A DNA stretch of 47,405 nt from an uncultured Clostridium sp. (GTDB lineage: Bacteria > Bacillota > Clostridia > TANB77 > CAG-465): contig CAJLBR010000004.1 in the NCBI GenBank assembly GCA_905204915.1, positions 1 through 47,405 on the forward strand, in the 5' to 3' direction. The notes under the pieces were generated by a model. It was not told the DNA's origin and searched no databases. It worked only from the letters and a program-made list of their open reading frames with translations. Position 1 is the stretch's first letter, and each line of letters begins with the position of its first letter. Positions 8,254-16,798 of the stretch are shown one piece after another. Both the position numbers and the translations under genes were made by a program.

Positions 8254-9582
8254 ATGTCAAAAAATGTAGTAGCTGTAGTAGGCCGTCCAAACGTAGGAAA
8301 ATCAACATTTTTTAATATACTTGCTGGTGAGAAAATTGCAATTATAAAAGATGTGCCAGGTGTTACAAGAGATAGAATTTATGCTGATTGTACTTGGAGG
8401 GGAACTACATTTCAAGTAATTGATACTGGTGGTATAGAACCAGAATCTGATGATATTATATTAAAACAGATGAGAAGACAAGCAGAACTTGCTATAGATA
8501 TTGCTGATGTTATAGTATTTATGGTAGATGTAAAAGCTGGTATTACTGCTGCTGATGAAGAAGTAGCAAAGATGTTAAGAAGAACTAATAAGCCAATTAT
8601 TGTTGCAGCAAATAAGTGTGATAGAGTTGGAGAGCCACCTGCAGAATTCTATGAATTTTATAACTTAGGAATAGGTGAAGTATATCCGATCTCTGCTGGA
8701 AAGAGACTTGGAATAGGTGAGGTACTTGACGCAGTTTATGATAGCTTTGAAAACGTTAATGAGGATATTGATGAAAAAGATGCTATAAAAGTTGCAATAA
8801 TTGGTAAACCAAATGCAGGAAAATCATCTTTAGTAAATAAAATTTTAAATGAAGAAAGAGTAATAGTTTCAGATATTGCAGGAACAACAAGAGATGCTAT
8901 TGATTCTCATTTTGAAAATGATTATGGTAAATATATTTTTATAGATACAGCAGGAATAAGAAGAAAAAATAAAGTATATGAAGAATTAGAAAAGTATTCT
9001 GTTATAAAAGCACAAGCTGCAATAATGAGAGCAGATGTATGTCTTATAATGATTGATGCTACTCAGGGAGTAACAGAACAAGATGAAAAAATTGCAGGAA
9101 TTGCCCATGAAGCTGGAAAAGCGGTTATAATTGTTATAAATAAATGGGATTTAGTTGAAAAAGAAACAAACACTTTAGAAAATTATAAGAAACAAGTTTA
9201 TGATAAATTAGCGTACTTAAAATATGCTCCAGTTATGTTTATATCAGCACTTACTGGTCAAAGAGTTAACAAGCTTTTTGAACTTATAAATGAGGTTTAT
9301 AAAAATAACAATTTAAGAGTACCAACATCAATGTTAAATGATGTATTATCTGAGGCTGTTGCAATAACTCAACCACCATCAGATAAAGGTAAAAGATTAA
9401 AAATTTATTATATGACACAAGTTAGAGTTACACCTCCAACGTTTGTGGTATTTGTTAATAATAAAGAACTTATGCACTTTTCATATTTGAGATATTTGGA
9501 GAATCATTTGAGAAAACAATTTAACTTTAAAGGAACACCAATAAGAATGATTACTCGTGAAAGAAATGAAAAAGAAATTTAG
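8254..9582 (+). CDS. der: Ribosome biogenesis GTPase Der (EngA)
   Basis: The 442 residues carry two GTPase domains in tandem, the mark of this family. Domain 1 has GRPNVGKS (about 10-17), DTGG and NKCD; domain 2 has GKPNAGKS, DTAG and NKWD. A C-terminal KH-like domain follows (RVTPPTFVVFVNN). Der binds 50S precursors and is needed for large-subunit assembly. The start is ATG 8254 after a GGAAGG site. PlsY follows nine bases later, the same order as in many Firmicutes, although gpsA and spoIVA, common next neighbours, are absent here. All motifs are intact. Confidence 0.97.
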   Translation: MSKNVVAVVGRPNVGKSTFFNILAGEKIAIIKDVPGVTRDRIYADCTWRGTTFQVIDTGGIEPESDDIILKQMRRQAELAIDIADVIVFMVDVKAGITAADEEVAKMLRRTNKPIIVAANKCDRVGEPPAEFYEFYNLGIGEVYPISAGKRLGIGEVLDAVYDSFENVNEDIDEKDAIKVAIIGKPNAGKSSLVNKILNEERVIVSDIAGTTRDAIDSHFENDYGKYIFIDTAGIRRKNKVYEELEKYSVIKAQAAIMRADVCLIMIDATQGVTEQDEKIAGIAHEAGKAVIIVINKWDLVEKETNTLENYKKQVYDKLAYLKYAPVMFISALTGQRVNKLFELINEVYKNNNLRVPTSMLNDVLSEAVAITQPPSDKGKRLKIYYMTQVRVTPPTFVVFVNNKELMHFSYLRYLENHLRKQFNFKGTPIRMITRERNEKEI

Positions 9583-9590
9583 GTGATAAA

Positions 9591-10193
9591 ATGAGTTTGT
9601 TTACATTAGTAGTTTTTTTAGTAACATATTTTATATGTAGTATAAATCCGGCTATAATTGTTTGTAAGAAAAAAACAGGTCAAGATATAAGAAAACTTGG
9701 AAGTGGAAATGCTGGTAGTGCTAATGCTATGAGAGTACTTGGAAGATTAACTGGAACAGTTGTAGTTGCTTTAGATGTCATGAAAGTTTTATTGAGTTTT
9801 GGAATTATTACTGCTCTATGTAATATATTTAGTAAGGATCTTTATTCTACAGGTATTATGTCTGCATTTGTACTAGCATCTGTTATAGGACATGTATATC
9901 CAATATATTATGGATTTAAAGGTGGAAAAGGTGTTGTTGTTGCATTTACAACTGCATTTTTACTAAATCATAAAATAGCATTAATTTGTATAATATCAGC
10001 AGGTATTTTAATGTTAGTAACTAAAATTGTGTCTGTTGGTACAATAGCAGGAGTAGTATTATACAATATAATTGGAATATTTTATATTCCAAACTATTCA
10101 GTTGCAATTATAATAGTTTCATTAATAATATTGTTTAAACATAGAGAAAATATAGCTAGACTTATTGCGCATCAAGAAGGAAAAATCAGATAA
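9591..10193 (+). CDS. plsY: Glycerol-3-phosphate acyltransferase PlsY
   Basis: The 200-residue membrane protein has the family signatures GSGNAGSANAMRVLG (about 37-51) and GHVYPIYYGFKGGKGV, which form the acyl-phosphate and glycerol-phosphate sites. About five to seven hydrophobic segments are visible. PlsY moves an acyl group from acyl-phosphate (made by PlsX) to glycerol-3-phosphate, giving lysophosphatidic acid, the first step of phospholipid synthesis. An AGGTGA site lies just before ATG 9591, and the gene is nine bases from der. The C-terminus runs past the next gene's first in-frame codons, but the real ppaC start lies beyond it. Confidence 0.95.
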   Translation: MSLFTLVVFLVTYFICSINPAIIVCKKKTGQDIRKLGSGNAGSANAMRVLGRLTGTVVVALDVMKVLLSFGIITALCNIFSKDLYSTGIMSAFVLASVIGHVYPIYYGFKGGKGVVVAFTTAFLLNHKIALICIISAGILMLVTKIVSVGTIAGVVLYNIIGIFYIPNYSVAIIIVSLIILFKHRENIARLIAHQEGKIR

Positions 10194-10242
10194 TAATAAA
10201 AATATGATATGTAAAAATAAAAAAATAAGGGGGATTATAATT

Positions 10243-11160
10243 ATGGAAGAAATTTTAGTATTTGGACATAAAAGTCCAGACACAGATACTGTAACATCTG
10301 CTTTAGTAATGGCAGAATTTGAAAGAAAATTGGGAAACAGTGCACGTGCATGTGTACTTGGTAAATTAAATAAGGAAACAGAATATGTTTTTAATTACCT
10401 TGGAATAGAAAAACCAGAAATTATAGAAAAAGTTGAAGATGGACAAAAAATAATATTAGTTGATCATAATGAAGCAAAACAAAGTGTTGATAATAGAGAA
10501 AATGCTAATATATTAAAAGTTATAGATCATCACACTATGGATTTTGAAGTTTCTCATCCGATTTATTATCGTGCTGAACCAGTTGGTTGTACAGCTACAA
10601 TTCTTTATAAAATGTACAAAGAAAATAATTTAGAAATCGACAAAACTCTTGCAACATTAATGATTTCCGCTATTATTTCTGATACTTTACTTTTTAAATC
10701 ACCAACTTGCACAGATGAAGATATAACAGCAGCTAATAAATTAAATGAAATAGCAGGACTTGATTTAGAATCATATGGACTTTCAATGTTAAAGGCTGGA
10801 ACTGATCTTTCTGATTATTCTGCAGAAGAGTTAATTGCATTAGATGCAAAAGAATTTACTATTGGTGATGTAAAAACAGTAGTAGCACAAGTAAACACTG
10901 CAAGTATTGAAGAAACATTGAAAAGAAAAGATGAAATAGAGAATGCAATAAAATATCAAATTGAATCAAAAGGTTTAAATTTATTTATGTTTGTTATAAC
11001 TGATATAATAAATTCTAATTCTGAAACTATAGCTATCGGGGATAGAGCAGATTTAGTTGAAAAATCTTACAATGTAAAACTTGAAGATAATAGAGCTTTT
11101 TTACCTGGAGTTGTATCACGTAAAAAACAAATAATTCCAGTACTTACTGAAAATGTTTAA
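10243..11160 (+). CDS. ppaC: Manganese-dependent inorganic pyrophosphatase (family II)
   Basis: The product is 305 residues of the DHH family. Metal ligands are visible in FGHKSPDTDT (His9, Asp13 and Asp15), VDHNE, the DHH motif (VIDHHTMDF), and the C-terminal SRKKQIIP basic motif that binds substrate. It hydrolyses pyrophosphate to phosphate, pulling biosynthetic reactions forward, and prefers Mn2+. The open frame reaches back to 10165, but the extra 26 residues overlap plsY and look random. An AGGGGGA site just before ATG 10243 fixes the start. There is no CBS insertion, so it is the plain, non-nucleotide-regulated form. The Mn need is of interest beside the Mn module at 29.7 kb. Confidence 0.95.
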   Translation: MEEILVFGHKSPDTDTVTSALVMAEFERKLGNSARACVLGKLNKETEYVFNYLGIEKPEIIEKVEDGQKIILVDHNEAKQSVDNRENANILKVIDHHTMDFEVSHPIYYRAEPVGCTATILYKMYKENNLEIDKTLATLMISAIISDTLLFKSPTCTDEDITAANKLNEIAGLDLESYGLSMLKAGTDLSDYSAEELIALDAKEFTIGDVKTVVAQVNTASIEETLKRKDEIENAIKYQIESKGLNLFMFVITDIINSNSETIAIGDRADLVEKSYNVKLEDNRAFLPGVVSRKKQIIPVLTENV

Positions 11161-11195
11161 TATAATAAAGTTGTATTTATAGGAGGTATATTATT

Positions 11196-11507
11196 ATGGG
11201 AATAGCGGCTTTAATTTTAGGAATTTGTTCTGCACTTTTAGGAATGGTTCCATTTTGTGGATATTTTGCATTTATTCCAGCTATAATAGGTTTAGTTCTT
11301 GGAATAGCTGAAATTGTTACTAAATCTAAAAAGAAAGAACCGAAAGGAATGGGAATTGCAGGTACTGTTTTATCTGCAGTTGCAATAATCTTTATTGCAT
11401 TTTGGACTTTAGTTATAGGATTTATTGCTATAACTGGAGATGATTATGATCATTATGATTATGATTATGAAAGTTATTTAGAAGATAATATTACTAAAGT
11501 TTTTTAA
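11196..11507 (+). CDS. Small DUF4190-like membrane protein
   Basis: The 103 residues form two or three hydrophobic stretches with the Gly-rich pattern ALILGICSALLG and IIGLVLGIAEIV, followed by a short basic loop (KSKKKEPKG) and GMGIAGTVLSAVAII. This is the layout of DUF4190-type proteins, which have no known function. The tail is an acidic, Tyr/Asp-rich run (DDYDHYDYDYESY) that could bind cations or a basic partner. An AGGAGG site lies upstream. It precedes the next small membrane gene by only a few bases, so the two are likely cotranscribed. Confidence 0.65.
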   Translation: MGIAALILGICSALLGMVPFCGYFAFIPAIIGLVLGIAEIVTKSKKKEPKGMGIAGTVLSAVAIIFIAFWTLVIGFIAITGDDYDHYDYDYESYLEDNITKVF

Positions 11508-11519
11508 TGGAATTTGATA

Positions 11520-11945
11520 ATGAAAAAAGAAGTATCAAAAATATATTTAATTTTTAATATTGTATTTTTAGGACTTGCAACATATCTAATGATGTTTCCT
11601 ATTATTTCACAGGCTTTAAGTAGTATAAATCCTAATATAACAAGGTGCGCTTTTTACGAAATAACTGGAAAGTATTGTCCGTTATGTGGTGGCACTAGAT
11701 ATATTAAAGGCTTTTTTAATAATTTAGGAAATATTAGTTATTTATTTTCATTTTTTGGATTTGTTGTAATTTTTACAATATGTGAATTTATTTTTAGAGT
11801 ATTAAATCTGATATTAATAAGAACTTCTAAGTATTCCAAAAATACTCTAAGTAAGATTGTAATTATAGATTTTATTATACATGTTTTAGTATTTATTATA
11901 TTTATTAGCTATGAACTGATATATATAATTAATACCTTGCATTAA
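11520..11945 (+). CDS. DUF2752 membrane protein
   Basis: The product is about 141 residues with the DUF2752 signature CPLCGGTR inside ITGKYCPLCGGTRYIKGF, and three membrane segments. The two cysteines may bind a metal or form a disulfide; the family has no settled function. The ribosome site is weak (GGAA only), and a TTG at 11514 is an alternative start two codons earlier. It follows the DUF4190-like gene by about a dozen bases, and these two small membrane proteins are often neighbours in Firmicutes genomes (from memory, not checked). A hairpin (11953) ends the transcript. Confidence 0.7.
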   Translation: MKKEVSKIYLIFNIVFLGLATYLMMFPIISQALSSINPNITRCAFYEITGKYCPLCGGTRYIKGFFNNLGNISYLFSFFGFVVIFTICEFIFRVLNLILIRTSKYSKNTLSKIVIIDFIIHVLVFIIFISYELIYIINTLH

Positions 11946-11952
11946 AAATCAT

Positions 11953-12005
11953 ACTCTCCAAATTAAATCATATATTTTAATATAGATTTAATTAGGAGAG
12001 TTTTT
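11953..12005 (+). promoter_or_regulatory. Terminator-like hairpin that contains the next gene's ribosome site
   Basis: The arm at 11953-11969 pairs with 11985-12001: 16 of 17 positions match, with a 15-base loop. T12001-12005 follow, so it looks like an intrinsic terminator for the upstream gene. The right arm holds AGGAGAG (11994-12000), which is the only ribosome site for the ATG at 12006. A transcript that reads through would hide that site in the stem. It could be a compact terminator plus start, or a translational switch. Confidence 0.7.
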
Positions 12006-12761
12006 ATGTTTATTAGAAGTTTAAATTTGAATCTTAAAGATAGAAGTACAAGAAGGATTTTAATAATTATTGGTATGGCTTTAATTGTAGCCGCTTTTCT
12101 TATTGTTGTAGCTTCCGCTAGCATGTTAGATACTTCAAATAAGATAAAAAATGATTATGATTTCTTTTCTCTTAGAAGTTATCATTCAAAGTCAAAAGTA
12201 AAAGTAATAAGTAATAAGAATAATAACGATTATGAGATTGAAGAATTCTATTTAAATACGAATGAAGGTGAAAAATATAAAATAATAACTAGTCAAGATA
12301 ATGAAAACAAAATGGAATATATAATTAACAATAATAGTTTAATTATAAGAAATGAAAATCAAAAATCAGAGTATTTATTGAGTGATTTTGTGGTAAAAAA
12401 AGACAACTTACTTAGTCTTTCAACATTTATTCAAATATGTAATGATATAACTTTAAGTAAAAATACTCTAGATACTAAATGTGTTAAGCTAGAAAATATA
12501 GCTTGTGACAATTTGATAAGATATAAAGTAACTTTTTCACCAGATGAAGGTGATATGCATGAGTGTAGCATGTGTGAAAAGTATAAAGATATTTTAAAAA
12601 ATGGAATTAATGTTTCTAAATTAGAGCTAGTCTATGATAATGTATCTAAGAGACCGGTTCAATATATAGTGTATTCTAGAGATAATCAAGCAATAATAGA
12701 TATGGAAATTTTAGAATTTAATATAAATGATAATTTTGATGAAAAAATATTTGCATTTTAA
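12006..12761 (+). CDS. Membrane-anchored extracytoplasmic protein, possibly LolA/GerS-like
   Basis: The 251 residues start with a basic tail, then one membrane helix (about 17-41), then an exterior domain. The domain alternates short strands such as YEIEEFYLN, KYKIIT, MEYIINNN and SLIIRN, a pattern like the half-barrel fold of LolA-type and clostridial germination lipoprotein GerS-type proteins. That similarity is by eye only and weak. There is no lipobox. Four cysteines are visible, one pair in ECSMCEKY. The start ATG 12006 depends on an AGGAG held in a hairpin. The neighbouring ndoA has its own promoter, so this gene may be expressed separately. Confidence 0.6.
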   Translation: MFIRSLNLNLKDRSTRRILIIIGMALIVAAFLIVVASASMLDTSNKIKNDYDFFSLRSYHSKSKVKVISNKNNNDYEIEEFYLNTNEGEKYKIITSQDNENKMEYIINNNSLIIRNENQKSEYLLSDFVVKKDNLLSLSTFIQICNDITLSKNTLDTKCVKLENIACDNLIRYKVTFSPDEGDMHECSMCEKYKDILKNGINVSKLELVYDNVSKRPVQYIVYSRDNQAIIDMEILEFNINDNFDEKIFAF

Positions 12762-12778
12762 TAATTATAGTGTATAAT
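12751..12778 (+). promoter_or_regulatory. Promoter of the ndoA-like gene
   Basis: TTGCAT (12751-12756), 16 bases, perfect TATAAT (12773-12778). Transcription would begin near 12785, after the ATG at 12781. The TTG at 12799 is therefore the more sensible start of the toxin-like gene. Confidence 0.6.
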
Positions 12779-12798
12779 ATATGAAAGTGGGGATATGT

Positions 12799-13152
12799 TT
12801 GGTAGTAAAAAGAGGAGATATTTTTTATGCAAATCTAAGTCCTGTTGTTGGAAGCGAACAAAGTGGAATAAGACCAGTTTTAATTGTTCAAAATGATATA
12901 GCAAATAAGTATGCTCCCACTGTAATAGCATTAGCTATAACAAGTAAAAACAAACCATTATTACCGACTCATGTTTCTATTACAGCATCAGAGTCTGGAC
13001 TAGAGAAAGATTCTATAGTTCTTATAGAGCAAATAAGAACATTAGATAAGACTAGACTTATGAAAAAGGTTGGACATTTAAGTAACACTAAAATGGAAGT
13101 TATAAAAGAATCTATTAAAAAGAATTTGAAACTTAGATTTGACCTATTTTAG
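12799..13152 (+). CDS. ndoA: MazF/PemK-family endoribonuclease (NdoA/EndoA-like)
   Basis: From TTG 12799 the product is 117 residues beginning VVKRGDIFYANLSPVVGSEQSGIRP. That is the NdoA pattern, including the RGDI start, the GSEQ-G-RPVLI core and the TSK and EQIRT segments. The family cuts mRNA at short specific sequences and slows growth under stress. The length equals that of Bacillus NdoA, which also begins just before the VKRGD motif. GTGGGGA at 12787-12793 serves as ribosome site. The usual antitoxin (NdoAI/MazE-type) normally sits directly upstream; here that place is taken by the anchored protein at 12006. The antitoxin may be elsewhere or divergent. Confidence 0.88.
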   Translation: MVVKRGDIFYANLSPVVGSEQSGIRPVLIVQNDIANKYAPTVIALAITSKNKPLLPTHVSITASESGLEKDSIVLIEQIRTLDKTRLMKKVGHLSNTKMEVIKESIKKNLKLRFDLF

Positions 13153-13188
13153 AGTTAGTGTTTATGGATGTTTAGAGGTGAAAAACGA

Positions 13189-15669
13189 ATGGAAAATAAA
13201 AAAAGTAATTCAAGTAGAAAAGGCAGTAAAACTTCAGATAAACCTTTTAGTGTAAAAAAAGTAAAAAAGGTAGATAGAAGTACAATAAATAGTGATGTTA
13301 CATCAAATGATAAAAATAGTAAAGTTAATAAGAATGGCAAAAAGAAAAGAAAAACTGGTTGGAAAGTTTTCAGAGTTTTCCTATTTATAATGATTGCTCT
13401 ATTTATAATTGGAACAGGTGTAGTTTTAGGAGTAATATCTGGCATTATAGATGAAACTAAAAATATTGAATTAGAAGATTTACAACTTTTAAAATTAACT
13501 ACTAAAATATTGGATAAAAATGAAAATACACTGACGACTTTATCATATGAAAATAGAGTAATAGCAGATTATAAAGATATGCCACAGTATTTTATAGATG
13601 CAGTAACTTCTATAGAAGACGAAAGATTCTTTACTCACAAGGGTGTTGATGTAAAAAGAACAGCAGGAGCTGTATTTACTTATATAATCCATGGTGGAAA
13701 ATCTAATTTTGGCGGTAGTACAATTACTCAACAATTAGTAAAGAATACTATGGAAGATGATGATACAACTTGGCAAAGAAAAGTGAGAGAATGGTATAGA
13801 GCTTTAACTTTGGAGAAAAAGTTAAACAAAGAACAAATCTTTGAAGCCTATGTAAATAAAATATATATGGGTGATGGAGCTTATGGTGTTGAAGTAGCAG
13901 CTCAAAATTATTTTGGAAAATCTGTAAAAGATATAAATTTAGCAGAGTCTGCTGTACTTGCAGCTATAATTCAATCTCCAGAATCAACAAATCCATATAA
14001 GAGTGATGAAGCTAAAGAAAAGTTAATTGAAAGACAACACCTTGTTTTAAAACAGATGTTGAAGTTAAATAAAATAACTGAAGATGAATATAATGAAGCT
14101 TTAAATTATAATTTAGAATTTAAAAAGAAAGAAAATGATGGCGATACAGAGGTACAATCTTACTTCGTAGATGCTGTTATTGAACAAGTAATAGAAGATT
14201 TAATGGAAGCTCAAGGAATAAGTAGAGGTGACGCAATAAGTAAAATTTATAGTGCTGGTTATACTATTTATTCTACTGAAGATCCTGATGTTCAAAAAGC
14301 AATTGATAATGCATACAACAATGAAAGACTTTTCTATACAAATAATGATGGAACATTCATGCAAGGAGCATCAGTTGTAATAGAAAATTCAACAGGTAAT
14401 GTTGTAGGACTTATAGGTGGAGCTGATGAGAAAAAGGCAGACCGTGTTTTAAATAGAGCAACAGATGTTCCAAGACAACCAGGTTCTACTATGAAACCAT
14501 TAGGAGCATATGGGCCTGCATTTGAACTTGGTACTTCATATCCTGCAAAAGGCGTTGATGACTGTCAATTAGTTGGTTCAACTACTAATTTTGGAAACTA
14601 TTATGGATATTTTAATGGTTATGTAACAGCTAGAGAAGCAATTAACAAGTCTATGAATTTACCTGCATTAAGAACAACTCAATCTGTTGGAGTAGACTAT
14701 TCATTTAATTTTGCTAAGAATTGTGGACTTACACATTTAGTAGCAAGCGGAGCAAGTAATGATAAGAATATAGCATCATTAGCATTAGGTGGTTTAACAA
14801 AAGGTGCTACAGTAATGGATATGGCTAGTGCTTACTCTACAATAGCAAATGGTGGTGTTTACATTGAACCAAAACTTTATACAAAAGTTGTAGATAAAGA
14901 TGGAAAAGAAGTACTTGTAAACAACAATGAAGCTAAAAGAGTTATGAAAGACACAACAGCATATATGCTTACTAACTGTTTAAGAACAGTTGTAACAAAT
15001 GGTACTGGTGCTGGTACTATTACAGCTGGAAATATGCCAATAGTAGGTAAAACTGGTAACACAAACGATGACTTGGATCAATGGTTTGTTGGATTTACAC
15101 CTTACTATACAATAGCTTCTTGGAATGGTTATGATCAAGCAGATGAAAATGGTAATTCATTAAAACCAAGAGCTATAGGATATAGAAAATATATTGGTTC
15201 TTATCCATATACTTCTATGGTAACATTTACAAATATTGCTAAAGACATAAGTGCAAATCAACAAGTTAAAGATTTTGATAAACCTTCTGGCATAGTAACT
15301 GCTGCTGTATGTAGAGATTCTGGTCTAGTAGCCACAGATGCTTGTAGAGCAGATCCAAGAGGAGATAGAACTATTACTGATATATTTGCTAGTGGTTCAG
15401 TTCCAACAGCAACATGTACAGTTCATAAGATGGCAAAAATTTGTAAGGAAACAGGAAAACTTGCAACACAATATTGTCCATCTGAGGAAAGATCATTTAT
15501 AACTAGAGAATATACGCCTACAATAAAGACTAGTGACTGGGGATATATGTTGCCAACAGAAACTTGTAATGTTCATACTAAGGCGGAAAATAAAGATAAT
15601 AATAATAATGTTAATGTGTATGAAAATAACAACACTAAAACAAATGTTACTACAAATAACAAACATTAA
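13189..15669 (+). CDS. ponA: Class A penicillin-binding protein (PBP1A-type)
   Basis: The 826-residue protein has a long basic, Ser/Lys-rich cytoplasmic tail (1-57), one membrane helix (about 58-85), a GT51 glycosyltransferase domain with IEDERFFTHKGVD (catalytic Glu143) and GGSTITQQLVKN, and a transpeptidase domain with SxxK in RQPGSTMKP, SMN and KTGNT. It builds and cross-links peptidoglycan at the outer membrane face. The C-terminal part has several Cys residues and a low-complexity Asn-rich tail. The open frame starts at 13168, but AGAGGTG at 13174-13180 points to ATG 13189. It follows the ndoA-like gene by 36 bases and ends at a terminator. Confidence 0.95.
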   Translation: MENKKSNSSRKGSKTSDKPFSVKKVKKVDRSTINSDVTSNDKNSKVNKNGKKKRKTGWKVFRVFLFIMIALFIIGTGVVLGVISGIIDETKNIELEDLQLLKLTTKILDKNENTLTTLSYENRVIADYKDMPQYFIDAVTSIEDERFFTHKGVDVKRTAGAVFTYIIHGGKSNFGGSTITQQLVKNTMEDDDTTWQRKVREWYRALTLEKKLNKEQIFEAYVNKIYMGDGAYGVEVAAQNYFGKSVKDINLAESAVLAAIIQSPESTNPYKSDEAKEKLIERQHLVLKQMLKLNKITEDEYNEALNYNLEFKKKENDGDTEVQSYFVDAVIEQVIEDLMEAQGISRGDAISKIYSAGYTIYSTEDPDVQKAIDNAYNNERLFYTNNDGTFMQGASVVIENSTGNVVGLIGGADEKKADRVLNRATDVPRQPGSTMKPLGAYGPAFELGTSYPAKGVDDCQLVGSTTNFGNYYGYFNGYVTAREAINKSMNLPALRTTQSVGVDYSFNFAKNCGLTHLVASGASNDKNIASLALGGLTKGATVMDMASAYSTIANGGVYIEPKLYTKVVDKDGKEVLVNNNEAKRVMKDTTAYMLTNCLRTVVTNGTGAGTITAGNMPIVGKTGNTNDDLDQWFVGFTPYYTIASWNGYDQADENGNSLKPRAIGYRKYIGSYPYTSMVTFTNIAKDISANQQVKDFDKPSGIVTAAVCRDSGLVATDACRADPRGDRTITDIFASGSVPTATCTVHKMAKICKETGKLATQYCPSEERSFITREYTPTIKTSDWGYMLPTETCNVHTKAENKDNNNNVNVYENNNTKTNVTTNNKH

Positions 15670-15675
15670 ATGTAA

Positions 15676-15702
15676 AGCCCTTATCAAAAGGGCTCTATTT
15701 TT
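15676..15702 (+). terminator. Intrinsic terminator after the penicillin-binding protein
   Basis: AGCCCTT (15676-15682), loop ATCAA, AAGGGCT (15688-15694), then a T-rich tail. Confidence 0.85.
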
Positions 15703-15734
15703 ATGTGTATTCTGTGAAAATTAACAGTAAAATG

Positions 15735-15763
15735 TTGCAAATTTTTTCATATTCTGATAAAAT
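15735..15763 (+). promoter_or_regulatory. Promoter of the glycosidase-uppP unit
   Basis: TTGCAA (15735-15740), 17 bases, TAAAAT (15758-15763), followed by AAGGAG close to the ATG at 15790. Confidence 0.6.
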
Positions 15764-15789
15764 TATACATATTGTTTTAAGGAGATATT

Positions 15790-16782
15790 ATGAAGAAAGT
15801 TTTTAAAAAAGTACTTTGGTGCGTTTTATTTGAGATAATTTTTATACCACTACTTACAATTTTATTGGTATATTATGGACCATTCACTAATATAAGGGAC
15901 ATGATTGTAACTACTGCTATGACTACAATGTCACATCAGTATTTTGCAACATTTTTCTTAAGTGATGAGAAAATAAATGAAATTTTAGCTAAAAATAGAC
16001 CTACCGAACTTGCAGAAGAGCAAAATTTGGGAGAGATTAAAATAGATAGTTCAAATTCTACTGATGATACTGAAGGAATTGAACTTGTAGATGTTAGTTC
16101 TTCTACTTTCAACGGATATTTGTTGATTGTAAAAGATCCTTCTCGTGTTAAACTTGTTACAGCTCCAAGACTTGGAACTGTTGGTGCAACTACATCTCAA
16201 ATTGTTGAAGCTTATGACGCTGTAGGAGGTATCAATGCTGGTGGATTTGCAGATGATGCTTTAGGTACAGGTGGTAAACCAAGTGGAATAATAATAGAAG
16301 ATGGAGTATTAAAGACTCCGGATGAGGCTAATACTTCTCATAGTATAGTTGGATTTGATAGCGATAATAAAATGGTAGTAAGTTATTCTATGAACTATAC
16401 AAAAATGAAAGCTTTAAATTTAAGATGTGTGGTATCTTTTGGACCAATTATCATAATGAATGGTCAACCAACTATTAGAAGTGGTGATGGTGGTTGGGGA
16501 ATTCAACCAAGAACTGTAATCGGTCAAAGAAAAGATGGAGCCGTTTTAATGCTTGTTATTGATGGAAGACAGGCAAATAGCTTAGGTGCTACATTGAAAA
16601 ATGTACAAGATATTTTATTACAATATGATTGTTATAATGCGTTTAACTTAGATGGTGGTGCATCTTCAACAATGGTTTATAATAAAAAATTGGTAAATAA
16701 ACCAAGTGATATAATGGGTGAGAGATATGTTCCAACAGCATTCATTATAACAAAACCAAATTCTGATAGTACAAAAGAATAG
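15790..16782 (+). CDS. Membrane-anchored phosphodiester glycosidase-family (NAGPA) protein
   Basis: The 330 residues have one N-terminal membrane anchor (about 10-30), a linker, and a domain ending in GRQANSLGATLKNVQDIL and FNLDGGASSTMVYN. This is the signature of the NAGPA/phosphodiester glycosidase family (often annotated as exopolysaccharide biosynthesis). Members remove sugar groups linked through phosphodiesters or act on wall polymers, and this one should work outside the membrane. The start ATG 15790 has AAGGAG upstream. It shares a transcript with the anchored protein at 16799 and uppP at 17830, which points to cell-envelope glycopolymer work. The exact substrate is not predictable. 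Confidence 0.82.
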   Translation: MKKVFKKVLWCVLFEIIFIPLLTILLVYYGPFTNIRDMIVTTAMTTMSHQYFATFFLSDEKINEILAKNRPTELAEEQNLGEIKIDSSNSTDDTEGIELVDVSSSTFNGYLLIVKDPSRVKLVTAPRLGTVGATTSQIVEAYDAVGGINAGGFADDALGTGGKPSGIIIEDGVLKTPDEANTSHSIVGFDSDNKMVVSYSMNYTKMKALNLRCVVSFGPIIIMNGQPTIRSGDGGWGIQPRTVIGQRKDGAVLMLVIDGRQANSLGATLKNVQDILLQYDCYNAFNLDGGASSTMVYNKKLVNKPSDIMGERYVPTAFIITKPNSDSTKE

Positions 16783-16798
16783 AAAATGAGGTAAAAAA

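Noticed and set aside
12781..12798. ATG start for the ndoA-like gene
   Set aside because: It would lie before the predicted start of transcription, and the family begins at the VVKRGD segment that follows TTG 12799.
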